From Litomosoides sigmodontis (lineage: Eukaryota > Nematoda > Chromadorea > Rhabditida > Onchocercidae), in the NCBI GenBank assembly GCA_963070105.1, contig OY718807.1, forward strand, positions 8,990,483 to 9,054,482: a stretch of DNA of 64,000 nt, written 5' to 3'. Positions 46,169 through 56,570 of the stretch are shown here, in pieces. The position numbers and the translations under genes are program-made. The notes beneath the pieces are model-generated. The model did not search any database, was not told the origin of the DNA, and saw only the letters and a program-made list of their open reading frames with translations. How positions within the stretch are numbered: position 1 is the stretch's first letter; each line of letters opens with the position of its first letter.

Positions 46169-49100
46169 CTATACTATCCTATGTGTGTTAGGAGTTGTAC
46201 TATCAATTGCAGTGATGGTAGCAATAACAGGAGTAGAATGTAGCGATGAGGAAGGTGATTCGTCGGTATTTGCTTCAGTGATCGCTGTAGCCAAAGACGA
46301 GTCAGCCATAATATCCCGCATTATTTGTAAATGTCGCTGCACGTTACGTATTTCAGATGAGAAACTTGGCACTACCTGGTCGTCGTTTTCATTGTTCATC
46401 TTAGAAATAAAAACTTATTAATATCAGTATGATTTAGATCCTTTTATGCTCCATAATTTTGTCGGAACTTCTAAGCAATTTCAAAGGAATAATTTTATGT
46501 TGGTTACAAAGAAGTCAAATAACACACCATATAAATGTAGGCATAAATGACTTAATTTTTAAAATTACCTTCACCATTCGTCGTGCAAATTCAAAGGCTG
46601 GATTACTGGTCATGCCGAGAAGTGCAACACGGGATGGTATTTCCAACCAACCTTAAGCAATATCACAAACGGTACGCATATGTGGACATGATAACGAGTA
46701 GCAAAAACTATATTTTAAAGCACGTATACTAATAGGTCTAACATTTCAAATACCTGGTACAACAGAACGAAATGAAATAATATTAGGGTCATCCAAGCAT
46801 TGTTCATCCAACGGTATGTACAGGAGTTGTTCAGCAGTGGGACGCTCTGACGGTTCTTTTCGTAACATCGCAAAAATTAATGCACGCGCTGCAAAAAAAT
46901 AATTTCCTAGTTGCTTAAATTTGAACCCATGTGTAAAACTTACGGTTGCAAATACTATGAAACGATTAAGAGTCTAACAATTATGCGTACCTTTTTGCGA
47001 TATCAGGATCTGTGACGGGATACTAAATTTTGCCTTCAGAATTCGATAAAACAATCTCTGCGGTGTTGCATCATTGAAAGGATAACTGTAAAAATTTCTT
47101 ATAAAGAACTGCGGTGCACATACAACTCTCTTCTTGACCTCTTGGGTCTTTTCCAGATTTTATTAGCCCTTACATAAAAATTTATCTCGGAACACAAACC
47201 TCCCGAATAATAAAACATAGAACAGAACTCCCAATGCCCAAATGTCGGCAGGACGACCGGCATATTCAGGAGAGTCCCTCAATATCTCAGGAGCAACATA
47301 TGCTGGACAACTATGTCTATCACGTAATCGATCATCTTTGATATCCTCGCAAACAAAGACATCGAATATATCTCGCAATCTCATCTGTGTCCTGAAATTA
47401 TACTAATTAGACACCGTACTATACAGAATACGAAAGGTTCGATATTGAACCCCGAGACGATAAAAAAACTTGCATCTGTTTGTCGATAAAGACGAATTTT
47501 CGCAGTTTGACATCACGTACGACGATTCCGCAAGCATGACAAAAAGCAATTCCTCGCACAATTTTTGAAAAAAGTGAAAACGCTTCGCTTTCCGAAAGCT
47601 TAACTTTGCCTGCCTGTACCTTACTGTGCAGAGTACCGTACTGCCAGTTAGAAAACATAAAACGCTGACCGTTACTATCCGTACATACTTCCGTTCCCGA
47701 GGACAAAACAAATTCCCTGCAAAAAACAGGAGCATAATAGTAATATGAGATAAATGACATGAAATTCGATTTTATCCTTTTTACATCCCCAATTGCATTC
47801 AATAAAAACCTCATTTCTTCCAAGTCTTCATATTTCCAATAATTTTTGGCCTCGTTTAGACGACTTGCGATTGATAGCAACTTCATATATTGCTCATTGT
47901 CGATAGGCTAAAAAATATAAATTTTAATTGATTACTGAAATTATATCCACAAAAATATATCTTGCTATGCAGTTCGCCTGACCTGACAAATTTTCACAAT
48001 CTTTTTCTCGATGTGATAAGCTACGAATTCTTTACCAGCACCAATTAGCTGATAACCACAAACCACAGTGTTATTTACTTCTGGCCATATCCGATTTTTC
48101 TGAAATAAGGTAACATTAAAACTCAATTAATTCCAAAAAATGATACTGCATAGAGTAGATAACAGCAGAAGTCATACAAACCTTTGTCGAATCCTTAGCG
48201 TAACAAAGTGGACTTTTCGACTGACCATCACTGAGTTCTGATAAAGTCAAGTCGCCAGGTGCTGCCGCAACATCTCGTGAACGTTTTTTTGCATTACTTT
48301 CACAGTCCTCTGGAAGAATTCTGAAGCTTAACACCAAACTCTCTTACATTTGCGTTTCAATAAGTGAAATCGAGATGGGAAAATAAAAATTGAGCTATTT
48401 CTACGATATTATACCTCCTACCAAGTAGGTGGTCTTGACAAATTGAGCCATAAGTATTTCTATGATTCACAAAATGTATCTCGCGACTGCGTCTGCTGTT
48501 AAAAACAAGTTTCATTTGCCAACATACTTGTAACAAAAAAATCATTTCTGATAAAATTTTTGATTTCTTATGCAAAACTACAACCCACTTAGTAGGCGGT
48601 ATTCCTGACTTCTTACGCAACAATGGCTACAGTAGCTTAAACTTTAAAAACATTGCATAAAGTGATGGATTTTAAATCTACTAAAATTCGAACAAGCCTC
48701 AAAACAAATCGACTTCTTTTTGCAAAATCTGATGGTTCGCAATTAGGAGCAAAAATGCGAAGAGATAAGGAATAAGAAGCCTTGTCTTTCCCCTAGTCGT
48801 TTAATGAATTGTTCTACGTAATGTCAAGTATTGAGCAATAACTGCCTGCTAAATTGTTAATTTACTTTGTTTGTGATAGCAAATGCTAAATGAAACAAAA
48901 TTATATAACGGTGGAAATCTTTCAGTCTAAATGAAAAGTGTAAATTGAAATGGGAAATAAGATGCAAAAACTAGAGATTTGAAGCCACTGGATTAAGAAA
49001 CTAGCAAACTCTGAAAACTTACAGATTATGTACACCCAGTTTCATTTTCATAAATTCAGTGAACCGTAAATCTAGCATTGAAAGAGCATTACCAGATTCT

Positions 49101-49374
49101 TCGCATTATCAAGCATAATCATTTTTGATTTACATATAGGAATATAAACAGCAAAATAAATACCTTTTGAGAAATCATTTACAATTAAACTGTTCACCAC
49201 ATCACCTCCTTGTGGAACACATGGATGTAGCATAATTCGTGGAAGCTGTCGTGCTGCCATACGCTTTCTGCTTAAGGCATCATTACTTCGTGTAGCTCCA
49301 TTATCACTGTTAGATTTGGATTGGTTATGAGACGTTGATGTTGATGATGAAGTGCATTCATCCGTCGAATACAT
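46169..49374 (-). CDS. nipi-3: Tribbles-family pseudokinase (NIPI-3 type)
   Basis: Tribbles proteins are catalytically weak or dead kinases that bring substrates such as C/EBP factors to the COP1 ubiquitin ligase; in C. elegans NIPI-3 acts in innate immunity and development. Exons: 49164-49374, 48415-48526, 48182-48320, 47983-48099, 47470-47907, 47200-47384, 46991-47085, 46754-46888, 46569-46651, 46169-46399. Frame is kept, giving about 581 residues. Diagnostic words are VVRDVKLRKFVFID (Tribbles catalytic loop), HSCPAYVAPEIL, GRPADIWALGVLFYVLLFG, YPFNDATP and LRKEPSERPTAEQLL. No DFG is present where expected (MRLRDIFDVFV). The C-tail has DDQVVPSF, matching the COP1-binding motif; the MEK-binding motif of vertebrate TRIBs is not evident. 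ATG at 49374 follows an ATTTCAG acceptor. The first two exons are the least certain, and the internal stretch near 47750 might hide a short intron. Confidence 0.85.
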
Positions 49375-49384
49375 TGTTATCAAA
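49375..49384 (-). promoter_or_regulatory. Candidate spliced-leader or intron acceptor before the Tribbles start
   Basis: Just upstream on the minus strand, AAATTTCAG is followed within about 20 nt by ATG at 49374. It could be a trans-splice acceptor. The open frame also extends through it to an ATG at 49437, so a longer N-terminus is possible. Confidence 0.4.
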
Positions 49385-50611
49385 TGAGAATTCGCTGAAA
49401 TTTTACCATTAACATTAATTAACAACCAAGAACTCATTTGTTCAATATTGAAACGATCATGATGCTACCTACAATATTAATTTTTTCACTTCGAAAATCT
49501 TCGCTAATATTTTCGCCAAAAAATAACATAGTTTAATATTTGCTTAATTCTAAGAACTGCTACAACTCTTTTTCTTCTTAATGTAACTACAAAATTGAAC
49601 AGAGAGGATAAACGTGAAAATAGTACACAAAGCACATTCTTCCTCTCTACTATATAATATCATTCACTTCTTGAAATAAATTTTAAACAAAAGAGAAAGA
49701 CATTACCAGGGAGAAAGATTGTACCCGTATGATTTTTGTGTTCTTTGGAAGACTAGCGTATGAGAATCAGCGTGTAAGACGTCCGAATGCACCAATTCCT
49801 CTAGCAAATCATTTCAAATTAAACTGAAGCAACAAAAGCAAACATCCATAAATAAATAAGTGTGCAACTGTCGTCCAGTAATGCCTGCAATCATTGAAGT
49901 AAATGAAATGAATGAAATGAAAATCAAAAATCAACACGATGGTTTTCCTCGGCGTTTTTTTGTTGCAAATAATATGCAATGGAAAAAAAGGAAAAAGAAA
50001 TTACGAAATTTAATTTCACAACAACAACTACTACTGCTACTACTACTGACCCGTCGTTAGTATTAAAAAGCATTATCACTCTATCAAATGATATGATAAG
50101 GTGATAGAACAGCGCGTTACCACCTCAGTTACTTACTTTCCACGCGCTTCTTCCATTATCTACGAATCCACAAATTCAACATTTTAATAGTAATTGATAA
50201 CTGAATTGATGTGGATGGAGGTAGCGGTAGAGGGAGAGGGAGAGGGAGAGGTAGAGGGAGGAAGGAGAGGACAAGAGAAAACAACAATTCCTGTACATTA
50301 GAAATTATGCAAGGAATGAAGTGATTTTCATTGCATGAAAGGAGGGTAGGGGAAGAGAGAGAGAGGGAGACAGAGAAAGAATATCAATACAGAAGAAGAA
50401 CGAGGAAGGGAGAAAGAGTGTGGTAACGATAGGATAAATGATTGATGCATAGGAGAAGTGAGTGATAGAGCGAAGGAAATATGCTGTTGTATGGGAGTGG
50501 GAGAGAAAGAGAGAATTCGATAAGTCACTGTTCCAGCTAGCAGCAAGAGTGTGTGAGAGAGTAATAGTAAGACTGAGCTGAGCTGCTTGTGATGTCATCA
50601 GGGGAGTTAGT

Positions 50612-50720
50612 TGTATATGTTTGTGTGTGTATGTGTATGTGTGTGTATGTGTGTGTGTGTGTGTGTGTGTGCGTCTCTGTGTGTGTGTGTGTCTATCCGT
50701 GTGTCTGTGTCTGTCTGTAT
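50612..50720. repeat. GT-rich microsatellite, interrupted
   Basis: About 100 bp of TG/GTGTAT/GTCT repeats with several interruptions, in the intergenic region upstream of PDZ paralogue 2. Confidence 0.9.
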
Positions 50721-51013
50721 GTCTGTTAGTATGAAGTGATTTATTTATTTATTCAAGACGTGTTCAACGTGAAAGTTCAAAAAGTTCATTTTGCACGACG
50801 TGTTTTTGCGTGTGTTACAAAGTCACGTAACAGTACCACGACGTCCTCCTTTTCTTTTTCCCTCCACTTATTTCATCATTGATAATTTTGTTTCTAGCTT
50901 ACAACAAGTAATTTTTGTAAGAGAAATGGGTAGTAGAGGAGATGGGTGGCATAGATGGATTGGACAGGTTGTTGAGATGGAAAATATAAATGTAGTGTGA
51001 TTGGATAGGATCG

Positions 51014-51044
<31 letters not shown>

Positions 51045-52285
51045 AGTGCTGACAGTTTGGATTAGATAAGAATGATCAACATGGTGCTGTCGAAAATTTT
51101 GGAAAATTTTTTACAATACAAAAATATTACAATTATAAAGGTATTGTTGTTGTAGAAAAATTCGAAATTGATGGTGATTGTGTTTAGGTTAATAAATTTC
51201 ACTTATTATCTTTTGTTAAGTTTAAAGGATGAATGATCATTTGATAATTTCTCATTTACAATGAAATTTCGAAATCGTTTCATTTGATTTTGGCGAACAA
51301 TGTGGGGATCATTTGTTCACCCCCGCGTACTACTGTATCAATAATTTATTAATTCTAATTTCAATTCATTCCGAACCATCAACTTCAGCAGGATCTATCA
51401 GTGCTTGATTGATGGAGGAAGAAAAAACGAACATGTTTTATTTATCGGCTAATAGTTTTGTATTGCAATACAATTTTGCATTCAATTTTTAATTTTATAT
51501 CAAAAGATCTTTTCCAAACCTAAAACATTGAAATTAGTGAACTAACTGTCTGCACAATTACAATAATTAAAATTATCAAAGGTGGAGTACATCAAAGAGA
51601 GTTGCGACAATTAAATTTCTAACAGTTACAAGGAAAGAATGAAAAAAGGGATGGTGGAGGAGGAAGAGCGGACAATGATGAAATTGTGGTTGCTTAGGGA
51701 GGGTCTCGTCAGATGTGTGCTAATTGTGAAATTGATGAAGGCAATTGATTTCTGCTTCTTTCGGAAAGTCTTTCTCGTCATCTTAAAGTGGCCAGCAGCT
51801 GCACGAGTGGTCATTTCAGTGGTAGCAGGCTGGAGGATGAGATTTCGAGAGGAGCAAATTGTTTTCATATATTCGGCCTTAAATGCATGCATCATTCACA
51901 TTCCTGAAATCAGCCACCTAAGTTCTCTGGCTAGTTTGCTTTTGTAATTCGTGGAGAGCAGGAGCTTCCAGGATTGTGAAATGGGAATGAATTTAAAACA
52001 GAGACAAAATTTATTACAATTCAGTTCAAAGAGTGAAATTTCAATTGCAATGCATATTAATAGCTTCATTTGCTGAAGAAAATGATGCTATAAATAATTG
52101 AATGAATAAATTTAAACATCACACCCTTCTACATTATGTTATGAAATAGCAAATATTGAAATGAAAGGAGGGTGACATTTTAATCTTTCATTTCAAGTCG
52201 ATAATTTGCATACGAATTAACGGATTATTAATTAATGTATAAATGAGATAAAACATAATATCAAACATTATTGTTATTAAAATTT

Positions 52286-52294
52286 TCATTGTAG
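52286..52294 (+). promoter_or_regulatory. Candidate spliced-leader acceptor of PDZ paralogue 2
   Basis: TTTCATTGTAG lies one base before the ATG at 52296, the arrangement typical of a trans-spliced nematode message with almost no leader of its own. Confidence 0.5.
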
Positions 52295-52295
52295 A

Positions 52296-55200
52296 ATGGA
52301 TGATAGCAAAAATGATTTGTTAAAACAATGGAATCATCCGGCAACATCAGAGGTACGATTGATTGCTAGCTGATAGCATTCGCCTGTTCATTCTTTTTTC
52401 TGAACTAGAAAGTTTGGAAAAAGAAGAAAAAATTTTAAAATTGCATTTTGATAGCAATTATCGAACGATCCACAAATGACGATGATTGCTAGGTGAAGTG
52501 GAAATTCAACGCTTTAAAAGATGAATAACAGTTTCAAATATCCTTTAGGAAACAATAATTTTGAATAAGCCATTTGGTTTGAGAATTCGAAAGAACACAT
52601 GCAAGGTATGCTAATAATTCATTTTGCATTTTATTTAAATTTTATTTTCAACTTAATCGTTTTTTCCTTCCAAAAAAACCAAAATTTATGGATCAATGCA
52701 TTTGTAATAAAGTAGCAGATGAAATATTGAAAAATTGAGATGGAAATTATTCGAAATAAAACAGTGCTAGCTAAACAGACTGCTATATCGCAGTACTGCG
52801 CTTCTCCCTTTTTTTTTTTATTAGATAGTATACGTTGACCGGTATGGTGCAGCAGCTAATTTGGTATTCGTTGGCGATGTCATTCTATCAATCGATGATA
52901 TCGAAATTCATGATTGGATAACATTAGTGGGAATTATGCAGAAGTCAACAACCGTATATCTCTTTCATCTGGAAATATTTCACATTGATAAAACTTACTG
53001 ATAATTATGTAGGAAATTTTACAACAGTTAGCGGTGGAATGAAACAGATTAATGTGTGATAAATTTGCTAATTTTTTACAATAACAATTAGACTCCAACA
53101 AATAATACATCGATATTTCAAGTAAAAATTTTTTCCTAAATTTTTTTTCCAAAAAAAAAAATAATTTGAAATTATTTAAAATATTTAGCGAGCATTTGTA
53201 AAAGTTCGGCGAAATGCATATTCACATTGCTGTCGCATTCAATCAACCGTTGAAATGTTAGCAATGAAACGTGAAACTAAACTACTTCGAACTATCGATG
53301 TTTACAGAGTGAGAAGACAATTCCATTAATAATTAATTACAGGAAATTTAATCAGCAATAACTTTAGCACATTTATTATTGGAAGTGTGCAGCATATTAT
53401 ATTAAATTACAAAATTTTAAATTTAAAATTTTAAATTCATCTCTCGCCTAAATTAATACTAAAAAAAAGCGTCATTAATGAATTATTCCAATTTGAGGAA
53501 GCTATAATTGACGACAGAGAAGGTAAGATATAATTAATTCGCCTTTATGTTGCTTTATTGACTAACACGCATTGTTATGCTAAATTATTTGTTAGGTGTT
53601 GTTGTTGTTAATAGGTATGCGTCCATGCAAATGATACACTACTGCCAGATGAGAGTGACCTACTGGGACTGTCAGTGTCGTACGACGCTCGAGAACGACT
53701 TCAGGTAGCGTCAACACGATGGTGGGGCATTGCTTCTATTCACTTACGTCCAGGCGATACAATTAAGTACACTTTTCAACTCTCTCTCAAACGTAATGAT
53801 CCTTTGAAAATCCTCCGTGATTGTGATCGGAGAATTGCAATTGCTTCCTTGAACGAGGAATTCCTAGTAAATGTGAGTCATTAGCTCACGTTGATTACAT
53901 CCCTACCCTTTTCAAATTTCAGGTTACTAGTAAAAAAATCAAAAATGACATAGGTGAAGATTTTAGCAAAATTATTGAAAAAATTCACTTAGAATAAAAC
54001 ATTTCGAAAGGCAACTCAAATATTTTCAAAAAAAAAAATTCACTAATTACCGCACAATCAGCAGAGAGGTGAATCGTCATCCTGTTGCATCAAAATCTAT
54101 GCTACAATATTGGATGTTAGCAAGTATGGAAGAGAATGGTTTCGTAAGTATTTCAAAAATCACGTCAAACATACGTCAGTAAAACTACAATCGTGACTCG
54201 TTGACTCGCATAGCCAGTAATTTAAATGTATTTATTTTGTCAATACAATTTATCCGTCCAATCAATTATCAATCACGTGAAATGCCAACGTCATTAAATG
54301 ATGTACTGCAGGAAGTGACGTTGCAATTAGCATTTCTTCCATTGCCGCACCAACATCCTCTCCATTATCAGCAGTGATAACGACTGTTATAGGTTGAATT
54401 ACTCATTCACAGCAACATTGATCAAAATGCCACTTGTGATAACGAAGTTGAAATGCCTGAAGATGTGGTGTCCATAGCAGCAGCACAGGTGTGGAGCATC
54501 AATAATTAACACAAAGGAAAAACCGATTAATTCACCGTTTTTTTTTGAAATTTGGATTAAGTAATGATAGAGGATACTTTTGCGCAACCTTAGCGATCGA
54601 TCAGACGTTCTTTTGAAAAAGAGACAATCAGACGTCATAGGTTACTTATCTTCACTTACTTTTACTTACACTTAATCACTTACACTTACTTATCTTCTCT
54701 CCCAGCGATCGATCAGACGTTCTTTTGAAAAAGAGACAATCAGACGTCATAGGTTACTTATCTTCACTTACTTTTACTTACACTTAATCACTTACACTTA
54801 CTTATCTTCTCTCCCAGCGATCGATCAGACGTTCTTTTGAAAAAGAGACAATCAGACGTCATAGGTTACTTATCTTCACTTACTTTTACTTACACTTAAT
54901 CACTTACACTTACTTATCTTCTCTCCCAGCGATCGATCAGACGTTCTTTTGAAAAAGAGACAATCAGACGTCATAGGTTACTTATCTTCACTTACTTTTA
55001 CTTACACTTAATCACTTACACTTACTTATCTTCTCTCCCAGCGATCGATCAGACGTTCTTTTGAAAAAGAGACAATCAGACGTCATAGGTTACTTATCTT
55101 CACTTACTTTTACTTACACTTAATCACTTACACTTACTTATCTTTTCTCCCATCCATTCCCATCAGTGTTTTATCTTTCAATACTTAACCTAAAGATTGC

Positions 55201-55641
55201 AAAGTAGTAGTATTAGTAGTAGTAGTAGCAATTCCACTAATGCAACAGCATTTGCCACTACTCAATGAAAATATTAATCTTTTTGAAAAAATACAATTAC
55301 CAGAATAGCTTTTGATTTTTTTGTTTTAAAAATTTTGAAATAAAAACGGAATTTTCTAAATTTAGCAAAAAAAAAAATTATGAAAGAAAAAAAAGTTGAG
55401 AAAGTGCCGTGTTGCTTCGCTTTTTTTTCAGATAGCAATGCTACGAACATTGTCTTCGGAAAAGCCTCGAAAAACGAAAGAAATTTTGAGAAAGAATGGA
55501 TCATTTTCAAAGCATAAACAGTCAATATCAATAAGTGATAAAATCATTGAATTTTCCATCGGAAGCGATTATGGTCCGAAGAAATTACGTAAATGTAGGA
55601 AAGATCGAGGGCGGAGTAGGAGTGATAAAGGATTTATTTAA
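52296..55641 (+). CDS. Two-PDZ-domain protein, paralogue 2
   Basis: Exons: 52296-52352, 52549-52605, 52825-52953, 53189-53308, 53615-53766, 54065-54143, 54312-54373, 54413-54488, 55432-55641. Frame is kept, giving about 313 residues. The start MDDSKNDLLKQWNHP follows a likely trans-splice acceptor. PDZ1: KPFGLRIRKN, then NLVFVGDVILSIDDIEIHDW and STVEML. PDZ2: LLGLSVSYDARERLQVAST, IHLRPGDTIKEVNRHPV and strand EVTLQLAFLP. The shared EMPEDV word follows, then a basic tail rich in Lys, Arg and Ser. Identity with paralogue 1 is modest but exon boundaries and phases coincide, so the two genes come from duplication. The last intron (54489-55431) holds the 112-bp minisatellite. Expected role is scaffolding; partner peptides are unknown. 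Confidence 0.82.
54592..55151 (+). repeat. Five-copy 112-bp minisatellite
   Basis: Units begin at 54592, 54704, 54816, 54928 and 55040 with AGCGATCGATCAGACGTTC. They are identical or nearly so, each ending in a CTTA-rich stretch. The last copy diverges at its end (TCTTTTCTCCCATCC). The array lies within the last intron of PDZ paralogue 2. Confidence 0.96.
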
Positions 55642-56570
55642 TTTGATCTTTTGATTATTGCTAAAACGAGTGGAAGTGGAATGATATAAATTGAAATTGA
55701 ACTACTGCTGCTAATCTAATCAAATTAAAACACTTCCACCAATGGAACACTTTAATTGATCTGAAAAAAAATTTTTTTTTTCAAAAATTGCAATTCACTG
55801 TTTGTTCTTATACATCATCATCATCAATCATTCTGTATTCCTAAATCCGGTCAAAAGCGGCACACAAATTGAAATCGCATAGTGTAAGCATCAATTTAAA
55901 ACTGCCACTAGCTTTTTCATATTTCACACAAATGAAATGCATCAGTAGTTTTATGCATAAATGCTGTTTCTTGAAAACTCAAGGAAAGAGTGAATTTCAC
56001 ACAGATAGAATTCAATTTAAAACTTCTTGAAATATTGATACGCTGTCTGTTTCATGAAATGTGCATTTCAAAATGCAAAAGCACAACGCTTCAAATTTCA
56101 ATAAAAACATTTTCAGCACGATAAAACTGATAGTATACGTTGCGCTACTTTGTCAACATTGACACGTAAGTGGCGCAACTGGTTGCAGAATTTCGCAGAT
56201 TGATATTTCAAAAATTAAAATTTCAGGAGTTAGAGGAGTTCCTGACTCCTGAAATTTTAATTTTTGAAATTAAATTTCACAATGTCTTGGATGGTAAGGC
56301 AAGCATCAGGCATGCTCATCACCATCTTTATTTGCTACTTCGTCTTCAAATGAAATTCAAATTTCATTAAGAGCCTGCCAATTACGGTTCGCTAAGGTCA
56401 TTTCAATCTGATAATTAATCATTATTGTACTCTAATTGCGTTCAAACAAATTTGGATGATGCGCATTTTACTGCGCAAAAGGCGCATTCTCGTACGTTAG
56501 CCTGTGACTCGTCACGTCCGCCACACTGATATATCACATACTTCATTCATACCATTTGCTGAGCGTTCCA
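55642..56570. other. Intergenic region between convergent genes
   Basis: It separates PDZ paralogue 2 (+) from the TMTC4-like gene (-). Apart from the hairpin at 56205-56270 I see no feature. The 66-codon frame at 56170-56370 is produced largely by that hairpin. Confidence 0.5.
56205..56270. repeat. Perfect inverted repeat, 26-bp arms
   Basis: The arm at 56205-56230 (ATTTCAAAAATTAAAATTTC, then AGGAGT) is exactly complementary to 56245-56270, around a 14-base loop. The transcript would fold into a strong hairpin. It could be a small foldback element or a terminator-like structure; no target-site duplication was identified. Confidence 0.93.

Larger units (their letters stand above)
49438..52294. 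other. Divergent intergenic region with simple repeats
   Basis: It lies between the Tribbles gene (-) and PDZ paralogue 2 (+). It includes a GAGGGA run at 50218-50262, GT-rich sequence at 50612-50720 and a GA run at 51012-51041. Overlapping frames at 51626-51947 are open on both strands but have no motif that I recognise. Confidence 0.5.

Noticed and set aside
47690..47780. Possible 68-nt intron inside the large Tribbles exon
   Set aside because: A GTAAAA donor and TTTTTTGCAG acceptor are visible, but removing them breaks the frame, while reading through keeps it open.
51626..51947. Overlapping open frames of 102 (+) and 89 (-) codons
   Set aside because: No recognisable motif, no usable splice signals on either side, and both strands equally open, so I see no basis to call a gene.
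54592..55151. CRISPR-like array
   Set aside because: The 112-bp units are contiguous without spacers and lie in an intron of a eukaryotic gene, so this is a minisatellite.
56170..56370. 66-codon frame with near-symmetric peptide
   Set aside because: The symmetry comes from the perfect inverted repeat; there is no coding support.
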